From the NCBI RefSeq assembly GCF_012910805.1, contig NZ_WTVK01000051.1, forward strand, positions 1 to 38,646: a stretch of DNA of 38,646 nt. The letters are read 5' to 3'. A program made the position numbers and the translations under genes. The notes under the pieces are model-generated. The model had not been told where the DNA came from. It ran no database searches and was given only the letters and a program-made list of their open reading frames with translations. Of the stretch, positions 16,577-25,529 are shown one piece after another. The stretch is from Aromatoleum evansii (GTDB taxonomy: Bacteria; Pseudomonadota; Gammaproteobacteria; Burkholderiales; Rhodocyclaceae). Numbering within the stretch: position 1 is the stretch's first letter; each line of letters opens with the position of its first letter.

Positions 16577-18007
16577 ATGGAACTCCGCAAATTCCGGCAA
16601 CGCGGCCCGTTCGAATGGGAGATGCCCTCGACGGGGCGCATGCGCGTACCCGGCGTGATCTTCGCGTCGCGCGAGCTGATGGAGGCGATGGACGAGAAGG
16701 TCGCCGAACAGGTCGCGAACGTCGCCAGCCTGCCGGGCATCGTCACAGCCTCCTACGCGATGCCCGACGCGCACTGGGGCTACGGCTTCCCGATCGGCGG
16801 TGTCGCGGCCTTCGATGCGGACGAGGGCGGCGTGGTGTCGGCGGGGGGCGTCGGCTTCGACATCTCCTGCGGCGTGCGCACGCTGCACACCGGGCTCAAG
16901 CAGGCCGACGTCGAGGCGCACAAGAAGCGCCTCGCCGACGTGCTGTACGCGCGCATCCCTGCAGGGGTCGGCAGCACCGGCGCGCTGCGCCTGTCCGGCA
17001 CGGAGACCGACGCGATGCTCAAGGGCGGCGCGCGCTGGGCGGTGAAGGAGGGATACGGCAGCGAGGCCGACCTCGCGCACATCGAGGAGTCCGGTTGTGT
17101 GGCCGGTGCCGATCCCCGTGCGGTATCGGACATGGCGAAGAAGCGCCAGCGCGACGAGATGGGCACGCTCGGGTCCGGCAACCACTACCTGGAGGTGCAG
17201 CTTGTCGGCGAGGTGTTCGATGCCGCGGCTGCGCAGGCCTACGGGCTGGCGAAGGGCGATGTCGTCGTGAGCATACACTGCGGTTCGCGCGGTCTCGGCC
17301 ACCAGATCGGCACCGACTACCTGCGCGAGATGGTGATTGCGGCGCCGGCCGCGGGCATCGCTTTGCCGGACCGTGAACTTGCCTGCGCGCCCCTGAAATC
17401 GGCCCTCGGCCAGCGCTACCTCGGCGCAATGCGCGCGGGGATCAACTGCGCGCTGGCGAACCGCCAGATCCTCACACAGCTCGCGCGCGAGGCCTTCGCC
17501 GAAGTCTTCCCGCATGTGCGCCTGCCGCTCTTGTACGACGTGTCGCACAACACCTGCAAGGAGGAAACCCACCGCGTCGGTGACGAGCGCCGGCACCTGT
17601 TCGTGCATCGCAAGGGCGCAACGCGCGCCTTCGGCCCCGGTCATGCGGAGTTGCCGCGCGAATACCGCGAGGCCGGCCAACCGGTGCTGATCGGCGGCAG
17701 CATGGGCACAGCGTCGTGGATTCTCGCGGGTGCCGCGGGCACCGAGGAGCGCGCCTTCGGCTCCGCCTGCCACGGCGCGGGCCGCGCGATGAGCCGTAAC
17801 GAGGCGCTGCGCCGCTGGCACGGCCGCAATGTCGTCGATGAGCTTGCCGCGCGCGGCATCCTGATCCGCAGCCCGAGCTTTCGCGGCGTTGCCGAGGAGG
17901 CGCCGCTCGCCTACAAGGACGTCGGCGCGGTCGTCGATGCGGCCGATCGCGCGGGGCTCGCGGTGAAGGTCGCACGGCTCTTGCCGCTCGTATGCATCAA
18001 GGGCTGA
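16577..18007 (+). CDS. rtcB: RNA-splicing ligase RtcB
   Basis: 476 aa. It joins RNA 2',3'-cyclic phosphate or 3'-phosphate ends to 5'-OH ends, using GTP and Mn2+. Conserved active-site stretches are all present: SYAMPDAHWGYGFPIGGVAA, GGVGFDISCGVR (D95, C98), LGSGNHYLEVQ, VSIHCGSRGLGHQIG, YDVSHNTCKEE, GGSMGTASWIL and SACHGAGRAMSR, whose His (near 399) should carry GMP. ATG at 16577 is preceded by CAGGAGACAGACG. Many bacteria place rtcB under the sigma-54 regulator RtcR with rtcA; neither appears here, and archease is the partner instead. The product is expected to act in tRNA or rRNA repair. Confidence 0.96.
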   Translation: MELRKFRQRGPFEWEMPSTGRMRVPGVIFASRELMEAMDEKVAEQVANVASLPGIVTASYAMPDAHWGYGFPIGGVAAFDADEGGVVSAGGVGFDISCGVRTLHTGLKQADVEAHKKRLADVLYARIPAGVGSTGALRLSGTETDAMLKGGARWAVKEGYGSEADLAHIEESGCVAGADPRAVSDMAKKRQRDEMGTLGSGNHYLEVQLVGEVFDAAAAQAYGLAKGDVVVSIHCGSRGLGHQIGTDYLREMVIAAPAAGIALPDRELACAPLKSALGQRYLGAMRAGINCALANRQILTQLAREAFAEVFPHVRLPLLYDVSHNTCKEETHRVGDERRHLFVHRKGATRAFGPGHAELPREYREAGQPVLIGGSMGTASWILAGAAGTEERAFGSACHGAGRAMSRNEALRRWHGRNVVDELAARGILIRSPSFRGVAEEAPLAYKDVGAVVDAADRAGLAVKVARLLPLVCIKG

Positions 18008-18040
18008 AAAATACATCCGCATTGAACGGAGGAGGGAGTG

Positions 18041-19807
18041 ATGGAACGGACGTCGATCATCAGCAAGGCGCCATCAGAACTTCGGACGCGGCCGAACCTC
18101 GTCGACTACGAGGCGACGCGGCGTGCCTTCACGTGGGACCTCGCGCGCGAGGCGCTCGCGGGCCTGCCGGGCGGGGCGCTCAACATCGCCTACGAAACGG
18201 TGGTGCGCCACGCGGGCGGACCGTTGCGCGACCACCTGGCGTTCCGCTTCCTCGGTCAGGACGGAGCCGTGCACGACCTGAGCTACGGCGACCTCGCGGT
18301 GCTCACGGCGCGCTTCGCCAACGTGCTGCGCGGGCTCGATGTCGTGCGCGGCGAGCGCGTGTTCGTACTCACCGGCCGCATTCCCGAACTCTACGCCGCG
18401 GTGCTCGGCGGCCTGCGCGCAGGCTGCGCGGTGTCGCCGCTGTTCTCGGCCTTCGGCCCCGAGCCGATCGCGACGCGCCTGAACATCGGCCAGGGCGCGG
18501 TGCTCGTGACGACCGAGTCGCTGTATGAACGCAAGGTCGCGAAGATCCGCGGCGAGCTGACGACGCTGCGCCACGTGCTGCTCGTGTCCGACGACGGAAC
18601 CCCCACCGACGTGCCCGGCACGCACGACCTCGGCCGCCTGATGGGCGCGGCCTCGGACGACTTCCCGACCGTGCCGACGCGGCCCGACGAGCTTGCGCTG
18701 CTGCACTTCACGAGCGGCACGACGGGCACGCCGAAGGGCGCGATGCACGTGCATGGCGCGGTCGCGACGCACTGGGCGACCGGGCTCTATGCGCTCGACC
18801 TGCATCCCGACGACGTGTTCTGGTGCACGGCCGATCCGGGCTGGGTCACCGGCACCTCCTACGGCATCATCGCGCCGCTGCTGCATGGGGTGACCTCGAT
18901 CGTCGATGAGGGCGATTTCGACGCGGAGCGCTGGTACCGCATCCTGCACGAGCAGAAAGTCAGCGTCTGGTACACCGCGCCGACCGCGATCCGCATGCTG
19001 ATGAAGGCGGGGCCGGAGCTCGCGCAGCGCTTCGAATTCCCCAAGCTGCGCTTCGTCGCGAGCGTCGGCGAGCCGCTCAATCCCGAGGCCGTGTGGTGGG
19101 GCCAGGAGGTGCTGGGGCTGCCGATCCACGACAACTGGTGGCAGACGGAGACGGGCGGGATCATGATCGCCAACGTGCCGGCGCTGGACATCAAACCCGG
19201 CTCGATGGGCCGTCCGCTGCCGGGAGTGGAGGCTGCGATCGTGCGCGAGGGCAAGGATGGCCTCGTCGAGGTTGTCGAGGAGCCCGACGTCGAGGGCGAA
19301 CTTGCGCTGCTGCGCGGCTGGCCGGCGATGCTGCGCGGCTACCTGAACAACGAGGAGCGCTACCGCAAGTGTTTCTCGGGCGTGTGGTACCTCACCGGCG
19401 ACCTCGCGCGGCGCGACGCCGACGGCTACTTCTGGTTCGTCGGGCGCAAGGACGACGTGATCAAGTCCGCCGGCCACCTGATCGGCCCCTTCGAGGTCGA
19501 GAGCGCGCTGATGGAGCACCCGGCGGTCGCTGAAGCCGGCGTGATCGGCAAGCCCGACGAGATGGTCGGCGAGATCGTGAAGGCCTTCGTGTCGCTGAAG
19601 AAGGGCTACGAGCCGAGCGACGCGCTGCGCATGGAACTCCTCGCACACGCGCGCAGGAAGCTCGGCGCCGCGGTCGCGCCGAAGGAGATCGACTTCGCCA
19701 CGACCCTGCCGCGCACGCGCAGCGGCAAGATCATGCGCCGGCTGCTGAAGGCGCGCGAGCTGGGTCTGCCGGAAGGGGATACCTCGACGCTGGAGGCCGG
19801 CGCATGA
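18041..19807 (+). CDS. Acetyl-CoA synthetase-like AMP-forming acyl-CoA ligase
   Basis: 588 aa, ANL superfamily, of the shorter acetate-CoA ligase type (Bacillus AcsA-like). Motifs: [20 protein letters not shown] (P-loop), [74 protein letters not shown] and [15 protein letters not shown], where the Lys is the catalytic one that acetyltransferases often modify. GGAGGAGGGAG lies directly upstream; GTG at 18038 precedes the chosen ATG at 18041. The stop overlaps the E1 alpha start by four bases, so it is translationally linked to a 2-oxoacid dehydrogenase. Both enzymes yield acyl-CoA, so the operon may feed one acyl pool from acetate (or another short acid) and from a 2-oxoacid. The exact substrate is not readable from sequence. 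Confidence 0.92.
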   Translation: MERTSIISKAPSELRTRPNLVDYEATRRAFTWDLAREALAGLPGGALNIAYETVVRHAGGPLRDHLAFRFLGQDGAVHDLSYGDLAVLTARFANVLRGLDVVRGERVFVLTGRIPELYAAVLGGLRAGCAVSPLFSAFGPEPIATRLNIGQGAVLVTTESLYERKVAKIRGELTTLRHVLLVSDDGTPTDVPGTHDLGRLMGAASDDFPTVPTRPDELALLHFTSGTTGTPKGAMHVHGAVATHWATGLYALDLHPDDVFWCTADPGWVTGTSYGIIAPLLHGVTSIVDEGDFDAERWYRILHEQKVSVWYTAPTAIRMLMKAGPELAQRFEFPKLRFVASVGEPLNPEAVWWGQEVLGLPIHDNWWQTETGGIMIANVPALDIKPGSMGRPLPGVEAAIVREGKDGLVEVVEEPDVEGELALLRGWPAMLRGYLNNEERYRKCFSGVWYLTGDLARRDADGYFWFVGRKDDVIKSAGHLIGPFEVESALMEHPAVAEAGVIGKPDEMVGEIVKAFVSLKKGYEPSDALRMELLAHARRKLGAAVAPKEIDFATTLPRTRSGKIMRRLLKARELGLPEGDTSTLEAGA

Positions 19808-20814
19808 ACACCACCCGACACAAGGCGCAGGCCGGGACCGCGCCGTCCGCGCGGCCGTTCGCGCATCGACTGCTTGCCGACATGCTGCGCATCCGCCGCA
19901 TGGAGGAAAAGTGCGCGGAGCTCTACGGCGCGCAGAAGATCCGCGGCTTCCTGCACCTCTACATCGGCGAGGAGGCCTGCGCGACCGGCGCGATGCACGC
20001 CCTCGACGCCGACGACAACGTCGTCGCGACCTATCGCGAGCACGGCCATGCGCTGCTGCGCGGTGTGCCGATGGACGCGATCATGGCCGAGATGTTCGGC
20101 AAGGCGGCCGGTTGCTCGCGCGGGCGCGGCGGCTCGATGCACCTCTTCGACACCGCGCGGCGCTTCTACGGTGGCAATGCGATCGTCGGCGGCGGCCTGC
20201 CACTTGCGGTCGGGCTCGCGCTGGCGGACCGCATGCAGGGCATCCGCCGCGTGACGGCGTGCTTCTTCGGCGAGGGAGCGGTCGCCGAGGGTGCCTTCCA
20301 CGAAGGCATGAACCTCGCCGCGCTGTGGCGGCTGCCGGTGCTCTTCCTGTGCGAGAACAACCTGTACGCGATGGGCACCGCGCTCGATCGTTCGGAATCG
20401 CAGACGGAGCTGTGCGTGAAGGCCGCGAGTTACAAGGTGCCGACGCTGAAGGTCGACGGCATGGACGTGCTGGCGGTGCATGAGGCGACGCGCCGCGCCG
20501 CGCAGCAGGTTCGCGAGGAGGGCGGCCCCTTCTTCGTCGAATTCCGCACCTTCCGCTTCCGCGCGCACTCGATGTTCGACCCCGAGCTGTACCGCGACAA
20601 GGCCGAGGTCGAGGAATGGAAGAAGCGCGGGCCGATCCACAGCTTCTCCGCGCAGCTGAAGGCGGCGGGCGAGCTGAGCGAGGACGGTTTCCTCGAACTC
20701 GACGCCGAAGCCGAGGCGGAGGTCGCCGCCGCTGTCGCGTTCGCCGAGGCCGCAGCGTGGGAGCCGGTCGAGGACCTGCTGCGCGACGTCACGACACCGG
20801 GAGTGCAGCGATGA
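19804..20814 (+). CDS. 2-oxoacid/acetoin dehydrogenase E1 component, alpha subunit
   Basis: 336 aa. Thiamine-diphosphate-dependent E1 alpha, of the PdhA/AcoA type. The diphosphate-binding motif is [20 protein letters not shown], continuing to [20 protein letters not shown]. Other landmarks are [53 protein letters not shown] and the [15 protein letters not shown] active-site loop. With the beta subunit it decarboxylates a 2-oxoacid (or acetoin) and transfers the acyl group to the lipoyl arm of E2. It overlaps its neighbours by ATGA at both ends, so alpha and beta are coupled at translation. Pyruvate is the default guess; the long GC-rich N-terminus ([14 protein letters not shown]) is not conserved. 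Confidence 0.93.
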   Translation: MNTTRHKAQAGTAPSARPFAHRLLADMLRIRRMEEKCAELYGAQKIRGFLHLYIGEEACATGAMHALDADDNVVATYREHGHALLRGVPMDAIMAEMFGKAAGCSRGRGGSMHLFDTARRFYGGNAIVGGGLPLAVGLALADRMQGIRRVTACFFGEGAVAEGAFHEGMNLAALWRLPVLFLCENNLYAMGTALDRSESQTELCVKAASYKVPTLKVDGMDVLAVHEATRRAAQQVREEGGPFFVEFRTFRFRAHSMFDPELYRDKAEVEEWKKRGPIHSFSAQLKAAGELSEDGFLELDAEAEAEVAAAVAFAEAAAWEPVEDLLRDVTTPGVQR

Positions 20815-21806
20815 GGATCAGCTACCGCGAGGCGATGCGCCAGGCGCTGCACGACGCGCTCACGAGCGATCCGCGCGTGTTCCTCATGGGCGAGGACGTG
20901 GGTCGTTACGGTGGCACCTACGCGGTGTCGAAAGGCTTCTACGACGAGTTCGGCCCTGAGCGTATCCGCGACACGCCGCTCTCGGAACTGGGCTTCGTCG
21001 GCGCCGGCATCGGTGCGGCGCTGGGCGGCATGCGGCCGATCGTCGAGGTCATGACGGTGAATTTCAGCCTGCTCGCGCTCGACCAGATCGTGAACAGCGC
21101 CGCGCTGCTGCGCCACATGTCGGGCGGGCAGGTGTCGGTGCCGCTCGTGATCCGCATGGCCACCGGCGCCGGGCGCCAGCTCGCGGCCCAGCACTCGCAC
21201 AGCCTGGAGAACTGGTACGCCCACATCCCCGGCATCCGCGTGCTCGCCCCGGCGACGATCGCCGACGCCCGCGGCATGCTCGCGCCGGCGCTCGCGGACC
21301 CCGACCCGGTCGTGATCTTCGAGCACGCCCAGCTCTACAACATGGAAGACGAGCTGCCAGATGACTCAAATGAGGAGCCAAATGAGGACTGGCGGTGCGA
21401 CATCGAGCGCGCGGCGATCCGCCGTCCCGGCAGTCAGGTGAGCGTCATCACCTATGGAGGCAGCCTGCCCAAGGCGCTGGAGGCCGCCGCCGAACTCGCG
21501 CGCGACGGCATCGACGTCGAGGTCGTCGACCTGCGCGTGCTGCGTCCGCTGGATACCGAGACCATCGCCGAATCGGTGAGCCGCACGCACCGCGCGCTGA
21601 TCGTCGACGAGGGCTGGCGCAGCGGCAGCCTGGCCGGGGAGGTGATGGCGCGCATCGTCGAGCACTGCTTCTACGACCTCGACGCGCCGCCGGTGCGCGT
21701 GTGCAGCGAGGAGGTGCCGATCCCCTACGCCAAGCACATGGAAGAGGCCGCGCTGCCGCAGCCGGCGAAGATCGTCGCGGCGGTCAGGGAGATGCTGAAT
21801 GTTTGA
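20811..21806 (+). CDS. 2-oxoacid/acetoin dehydrogenase E1 component, beta subunit
   Basis: 331 aa, PdhB/AcoB type transketolase-like subunit. Landmarks: [100 protein letters not shown] (catalytic His region) and [20 protein letters not shown]. An acidic loop [13 protein letters not shown] sits where relatives have a shorter segment, and its DNA contains a 12-base tandem duplication (21367-21390). Its start overlaps the alpha stop by four bases and its end overlaps the E2 start by eight. Confidence 0.94.
   Translation: MRISYREAMRQALHDALTSDPRVFLMGEDVGRYGGTYAVSKGFYDEFGPERIRDTPLSELGFVGAGIGAALGGMRPIVEVMTVNFSLLALDQIVNSAALLRHMSGGQVSVPLVIRMATGAGRQLAAQHSHSLENWYAHIPGIRVLAPATIADARGMLAPALADPDPVVIFEHAQLYNMEDELPDDSNEEPNEDWRCDIERAAIRRPGSQVSVITYGGSLPKALEAAAELARDGIDVEVVDLRVLRPLDTETIAESVSRTHRALIVDEGWRSGSLAGEVMARIVEHCFYDLDAPPVRVCSEEVPIPYAKHMEEAALPQPAKIVAAVREMLNV
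21367..21390 (+). repeat. 12-base tandem duplication inside E1 beta
   Basis: CAAATGAGGAGC (21367-21378) is followed directly by CAAATGAGGACT (21379-21390), ten of twelve bases identical. It encodes the acidic SNEEPNED stretch, is much less GC-rich than its surroundings, and keeps the frame. It looks like a local duplication in a surface loop. Confidence 0.7.
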
Positions 21807-23001
21807 CTTCACGCTGCCCTCGCTGGGCGCCGACATGGACGAGGGCAAGCTCATCGAGTGGAAGGTGAAACCCGGTGACATGGTGCGCAAGGGCCAGGTG
21901 GTCGCGATCGTCGACACCTCGAAGGCGGCGGTCGACGTGGAGATCTGGCAGGACGGCGTCGTGCATGAATTGCTGATCGAGCCGGGCGAGCGCATTCCGG
22001 TTGGCACGGTGCTGGCGACCCTGCTGGAACCCGGCGAGGGGGCGGCGTCGAAGGGGGTACGGGCCGGCGCGAAGGAGGCGAGGCATGCCGCCGTGGCCGG
22101 TGCGGCAGTGGGGGAAAGACGGCCTCCCTCCGCGGCGGCCGTTCCCGCAGAAACCGCCCGTCTGCGCATCTCGCCGGCGGCGCGCAAGCGGGCCGAGGCG
22201 CTCGGCGTCGCCATCGTGCAGCTCACGGGGAGTGGGCCGGGCGGAGCCGTGACGCTTGCGGATGTAGAAGCGGCGGCGCAGGCCGGCGTGCGGAAGGCCG
22301 TCGAGGCCGCGCCGGCCGTGCGTCCCGAGGTCGACAAGAACACCGAGATGCGGCGCGCGATCGCCGCGGCGATGAGCCGCTCGAAGCGCGAGATTCCGCA
22401 CTATTACCTGTACGAGACGATCCCGATGGCGCGTGCGCAGCGCTGGCTCGCGCAGGCGAACGAAGGCCGGCCGATCACCGAACGGTTGCTGATGGCGGTG
22501 TTGCAGTTGAAGGCCGTTGCGGCGGCGCTCGCGCAGTATCCCGAGATGAACGGCTTCTTCCGCGACGGCCGCTTCGAGTCGGTGCAGGCCGCGCACATCG
22601 GCGTCGCGATCTCACTGCGCCAGGGCGGGCTGATCGCGCCGGCGCTGCACGATGTCGGCAGCAAGCCGCTCGACCAGCTGATGCACGAGCTCGCCGATCT
22701 CGTGAAGCGCACGCGCGCCGGCTCGCTGCGCAGCTCGGAGATGTCGGACCCGACGATCACCGTGACCAACCTCGGCGATCAGGGTGTCGAAGCCGTGATG
22801 GGCGTGATCTACCCGCCGCAGGTCGCGCTGGTCGGCTTCGGCCGCATCATGGAGCGGCCGTGGGTGGAGGACGGCACGCTGGTCGCGCTGCCGGCGGTCG
22901 TCGCGAGCCTCGCGGCCGACCACCGCGTGTCGGACGGGCATCGCGGCGCGCTGTTTCTCGCCGAACTGCGCGAGCGTCTGCAGCGACCGGAGGAGCTTTG
23001 A
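21799..23001 (+). CDS. Dihydrolipoamide acyltransferase (E2) of a 2-oxoacid dehydrogenase complex
   Basis: 400 aa, with the full E2 layout. Residues 2-78 form one lipoyl domain; the lipoylated Lys is K42 in [11 protein letters not shown]. An Ala/Gly-rich linker (~79-110) is followed by a peripheral-subunit-binding domain ([36 protein letters not shown], ~117-158). The catalytic core (~175-400) has [20 protein letters not shown] and ends with [20 protein letters not shown], the DHRxxDG active-site motif. It accepts the acyl group from E1 and passes it to CoA. No E3 (lipoamide dehydrogenase) gene is in the operon, so E3 must be supplied from elsewhere. An acyl carrier protein gene follows after a repeat. 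Confidence 0.94.
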   Translation: MFDFTLPSLGADMDEGKLIEWKVKPGDMVRKGQVVAIVDTSKAAVDVEIWQDGVVHELLIEPGERIPVGTVLATLLEPGEGAASKGVRAGAKEARHAAVAGAAVGERRPPSAAAVPAETARLRISPAARKRAEALGVAIVQLTGSGPGGAVTLADVEAAAQAGVRKAVEAAPAVRPEVDKNTEMRRAIAAAMSRSKREIPHYYLYETIPMARAQRWLAQANEGRPITERLLMAVLQLKAVAAALAQYPEMNGFFRDGRFESVQAAHIGVAISLRQGGLIAPALHDVGSKPLDQLMHELADLVKRTRAGSLRSSEMSDPTITVTNLGDQGVEAVMGVIYPPQVALVGFGRIMERPWVEDGTLVALPAVVASLAADHRVSDGHRGALFLAELRERLQRPEEL

Positions 23002-23006
23002 CGGAT

Positions 23007-23108
23007 CCGTAGGGCGGGAGGAGCCGAAGGCGTATCCCGCCGTGCGGCCCGAGGGCCGCTTGGAACGGAGGGATCGGCGGGATGCGCTGCGCTCCTCCCG
23101 CCCTACGG
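23007..23108. repeat. Long hairpin repeat (CCGTAGGGCGGGAGGAGC) between E2 and ACP genes
   Basis: The outer arms 23007-23024 and 23091-23108 are perfect 18-base reverse complements. Inside, GCGTATCCCGCCG (23031-23043) pairs with CGGCGGGATGCGC (23076-23088) with one wobble, giving a very long stem. It is the same family as 8929-9108 and 26300-26340. It starts five bases after the E2 stop, so it may reduce read-through from the dehydrogenase genes into the ACP gene, or stabilise the upstream message. Confidence 0.85.
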
Positions 23109-23155
23109 GAGCGTGTAATTGTCCGGCGTCCCGCTAAAGGAAAAGGGAGAACGCA

Positions 23156-23407
23156 ATGACCGAAAAATACCCGGAGCTGCGCGCGAACGTGATCGCGATC
23201 CTGCGTGGCATCGCGCCCGAGGTCGAGGTGGACGAGTTGCGCGACGACCGCCCGCTGCGCCAGCAGGTCGACCTCGATTCGATGGACTGGCTCAACTTCC
23301 TGATCGGGATCAGCGAGCGGCTGAAGGTGAGCATCCCCGAGGCGGACTACGGCCGCCTCGTGACGCTGGGCAACCTGCTCGACTACCTGCGCGCGAAGCT
23401 CGGCTAG
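23156..23407 (+). CDS. Acyl carrier protein
   Basis: 83 aa, stand-alone carrier protein. The attachment site is S42 in QQVDLDSMDWLNFLIGIS, a variant of the common DSL motif with Met after Ser. The helix pattern (ANVIAILRGIAPEVEVDELR, GRLVTLGNLLDYLRAKLG) matches the PP-binding fold. Its sequence differs clearly from the housekeeping fatty-acid ACP (no GADSLDTVELVM core), so it is a specialised carrier. AAGGGAGAACGCA precedes the ATG at 23156. It follows the acyl-CoA-ligase/E1/E2 genes on the same strand, suggesting that acyl groups made by those enzymes may be passed to it; a dedicated partner is not proven. Confidence 0.92.
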   Translation: MTEKYPELRANVIAILRGIAPEVEVDELRDDRPLRQQVDLDSMDWLNFLIGISERLKVSIPEADYGRLVTLGNLLDYLRAKLG

Positions 23408-23439
23408 CGGCGCCAGGGGTCACACCGCCCCTGCGCCGC
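23407..23439. terminator. Hairpin between convergent ACP and MscS genes
   Basis: GCGGCG-C-CAGGGG (23407-23419) pairs with CCCCTGCGCCGC (23428-23439): twelve G/C-rich pairs with one bulged C and an eight-base loop. It fills the 39-base gap between two convergent stop codons, the typical position of a two-way terminator. No run of T follows on either strand, so it may not work as an intrinsic terminator alone. Confidence 0.5.
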
Positions 23440-23446
23440 CAGCCGT

Positions 23447-24268
23447 TCAGGCGCCCGGCTGCTGCATGATCACCACCTGCGCCGGCATCGGCGCCGGGAA
23501 GCCGGCTGCCGCAAGGGTTTCGCGGATGACGCGGTTGCCGTCGAAGTACACCTGCCAGTAGTGGTCGTTGTGGCAGAAGGGGCGCACGGCGAGCACCGGG
23601 CCGACGAGGTTGAATTCGAGGATGTCGACCTCCGGTGCAGGGTCGGCGAGCACGTTCGGCACCGCGAGGAGCTTTTCGCGCAGCAGTTGCATCGCCGTGA
23701 GGTGGTCGGCACTGCCGGCGAGCTGGCATTTGAGCTCGACGCGGCGGTAGGGGTTGGCGGTGAAGTTCTGGATCGTGTCGCCGAACACTTTTCCATTGCC
23801 AATCAGCGTCATGACATTGTCGGGGGTGTTGATCGCCGTGGCGAACAGGCCGATCTCCTTCACGGTGCCGGTGACGCCGGCCGCGCTGATGAAGTCACCG
23901 ACCTTGAACGGGCGCAGCACCACGACGAAGATGCCCGCGGCGAGATTGCCGAGCAATCCGCCCCAGGCCGCGCCGATGGCGACGCCGATACCGGCGACCA
24001 GGGCGGCGAAGGTGGTGGTCTGCACGCCGAAGTAGCCGAGGATGGCGACGACCAGGATGATGTTCAGGGTCACCGAGAGGAAGCTGCCGACGTAGCGCAT
24101 CAGCGTCGGGTCCACCTTCTGGCGTTCCATCGCCTGCTGCAGCAGGCGTCCGGCGAGGCCGATCAGCCAGCGGCCGACGATCCAGAAGATGATCGCCGCG
24201 ACGACCTTCAGACCGATGTCGGTGGCGTAGGTCGCGGCGAGCTGGCCGTACGTGTCCATCTGTTCCAT
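23447..24268 (-). CDS. Small-conductance mechanosensitive channel (MscS family)
   Basis: 273 aa, close to E. coli MscS (286). Three hydrophobic helices (~18-36, 62-82, 87-118); the pore helix is AALVAGIGVAIGAAWGGLLG followed by NLAAGIFVVVLRPFKVGDFI. The beta domain has the family pattern GTVKEIGLFATAINTPDNVM and NGKVFGDTIQNFTANPYRRV. It opens under membrane tension to release solutes during hypo-osmotic shock, in the inner membrane. CGGAGC precedes the ATG; a second ATG three codons in is possible. It is convergent with the ACP gene and separated from the Hsp20 genes by a 279-base gap. Confidence 0.94.
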   Translation of the reverse strand: MEQMDTYGQLAATYATDIGLKVVAAIIFWIVGRWLIGLAGRLLQQAMERQKVDPTLMRYVGSFLSVTLNIILVVAILGYFGVQTTTFAALVAGIGVAIGAAWGGLLGNLAAGIFVVVLRPFKVGDFISAAGVTGTVKEIGLFATAINTPDNVMTLIGNGKVFGDTIQNFTANPYRRVELKCQLAGSADHLTAMQLLREKLLAVPNVLADPAPEVDILEFNLVGPVLAVRPFCHNDHYWQVYFDGNRVIRETLAAAGFPAPMPAQVVIMQQPGA

Positions 24269-24456
24269 GGCAATGCTCCGGGTCGGGTGACGGGACGTGG
24301 GGACGGCACCTCGAATTCAGGAGATGTCGTGCGCGTCATGCAACAAGACTAGACCGGAAATATTGCAAATGCACGGTCAAACGTCATGGGACGTGTGCAT
24401 GGCCGTCCATGCGTAGCCGTGAACGCGGGCGGGAGAGCGTGATGTGCGCGGACGTG

Positions 24457-24502
24457 ACGCCGGCCCGAGCCGGGCGATTGCTCACCCGGGACGGGCCGGC
24501 GT
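24457..24502. terminator. Compound hairpin downstream of the Hsp20 genes
   Basis: ACGCCGGCCCG (24457-24467) and CGGGCCGGCGT (24492-24502) are perfect 11-base reverse complements; CCGGG/CCCGG (24470-24474 with 24485-24489) adds an inner stem. It lies about 46 bases past the stop of the second Hsp20 gene (minus strand), a place for a transcript end. No T-tract follows, so this may be a stabilising 3' structure. The rest of the gap 24269-24547 shows no gene; near-direct repeats GGGGGGAAGTCTTCG occur at 24506-24520 and 24523-24537. Confidence 0.45.
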
Positions 24503-24547
24503 TGCGGGGGGAAGTCTTCGTGGGGGGAAGTCTTCGCGGGTAATACC

Positions 24548-24928
24548 TTACTGCACCGCGATCTCGATCCTGCGCGGCTGCGCGTGTTCGGCCTTGGGGA
24601 TGCGCAGCTTCAGCGCGCCCTGGTTGAATTCGGCCGAGACCTTGTTCGCGTCCAGTTCCTTCGACAGCGTGAACATGCGGCGATAGCGTGGCAGGCTCAC
24701 TTCGGCGTGCGACGATTCCATGCCCTCGGGCGCCGTGAGGCTGATCTCGCCCTCGATCGTCAGCGTGTCGCCTTCGACCTGCAGGTTCAGCTTGTCCTTC
24801 GGCACGCCCGGCAGGTCGGCATACAGGGTGATCCCGCCCGCATCCTCGATGACGTCAACGGGCGGCAGCAGCGCCATGTCGCTGGCCGGGGCTTCGGGTT
24901 TGCGGGTGACCTTGGTGTTGTCGCTCAT
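24548..24928 (-). CDS. Small heat-shock protein Hsp20, second of a tandem pair
   Basis: 126 aa. The alpha-crystallin domain spans ~22-118: PPVDVIEDAGGITLYADLPG, VPKDKLNLQVEGDTLTIEGE, SLPRYRRMFTLSKELDANKV, FNQGALKLRIPKAEHAQPRR. The C-terminus has an I-x-I motif (IEI) that docks onto neighbouring dimers. It is an ATP-independent holdase in the cytoplasm. GAGGAGGAACCGGAC before the ATG at 24928 is a strong ribosome-binding site, so the in-frame upstream extension is rejected. It starts 13 bases after the stop of the first Hsp20. It has no long N-terminal arm, unlike its neighbour, which suggests hetero-oligomers. Confidence 0.93.
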   Translation of the reverse strand: MSDNTKVTRKPEAPASDMALLPPVDVIEDAGGITLYADLPGVPKDKLNLQVEGDTLTIEGEISLTAPEGMESSHAEVSLPRYRRMFTLSKELDANKVSAEFNQGALKLRIPKAEHAQPRRIEIAVQ

Positions 24929-24941
24929 GTCCGGTTCCTCC

Positions 24942-25388
24942 TCATTCGATGCTGATGCGGCGCGGCTGGGCAGCCTGGCGGCGCTGGACGCTGATGTGCA
25001 GTACGCCGTCGCGGTATTTCGCACTCACGGCGTTGGGGTCGGCGTCGTCCGGGAGGGTCACGACGCGGCGGAAGCGGCCCGCGAAGCGTTCTTCGATATG
25101 CACGGTGGCATTGGCTTCCCTGGGCGGCAGCACGCTGGCACGTTCGCCTGCGATCGTCAGCACGCCCTTTTCGAGCTGCACGTCGATGGTGGCCGGGTCG
25201 ATGCCGGGCGCGAAGGCGTAGATCTCGACGGAATGCGGCGTGTTGCCGACGTTCATCGCCGGAAAACCGCCGCGCGCGAGACCGCGGATGCTGGGAGAGA
25301 ACTCGTACGCCTGCTGCATCTCGCGCTGCATGCGGTCCAGTTCGGACAGCAGGTCGCGGGGAAACACGGATCGGTAGAACATCATCAT
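24942..25388 (-). CDS. Small heat-shock protein Hsp20, first of a tandem pair
   Basis: 148 aa. An N-terminal arm (RSVFPRDLLSELDRMQREMQ) precedes the alpha-crystallin domain (HSVEIYAFAPGIDPATIDVQ, LEKGVLTIAGERASVLPPRE, HIEERFAGRFRRVVTLPDDA, AKYRDGVLHISVQRR), and the end RRISIE carries the I-x-I motif. Three ATG codons are in a row (25388, 25385, 25382), directly after AAGGAGG. Spacing favours the third ATG, so the true protein may be two residues shorter. It leads the pair, behind a heat-shock-like promoter at 25437-25464. Confidence 0.93.
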   Translation of the reverse strand: MMMFYRSVFPRDLLSELDRMQREMQQAYEFSPSIRGLARGGFPAMNVGNTPHSVEIYAFAPGIDPATIDVQLEKGVLTIAGERASVLPPREANATVHIEERFAGRFRRVVTLPDDADPNAVSAKYRDGVLHISVQRRQAAQPRRISIE

Positions 25389-25436
25389 CCTCCTTCGGTC
25401 AGGGACGGGCGTCCGCTCGCAACACCCATGCTTCCG

Positions 25437-25464
25437 GATATAGAGGCGGCCGCCCGGACTTCAA
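25437..25464 (-). promoter_or_regulatory. Candidate heat-shock (sigma-32-like) promoter of the Hsp20 pair
   Basis: On the minus strand ACTTGAAGTCC carries a -35-like TTGAAG (25464-25459), with 16 bases to TATATC (25442-25437), preceded by CCTC. Sigma-32 promoters read CTTGAAA, 13-14 bases, then CCCCATNT; CTTGAAG and CCTCTATAT are close to that. The start of transcription would be near 25430, about 45 bases before the Hsp20 start. Its place before heat-shock chaperones supports the reading. The remaining bases of the gap (25389-25529) hold no gene. Confidence 0.5.
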
Positions 25465-25529
25465 GTCCACGCGTCGATCGTCGGCGCCGAAGGAGGAGGG
25501 GGAGCCGCAGCGCGGCTCCGCGGGGCTGG

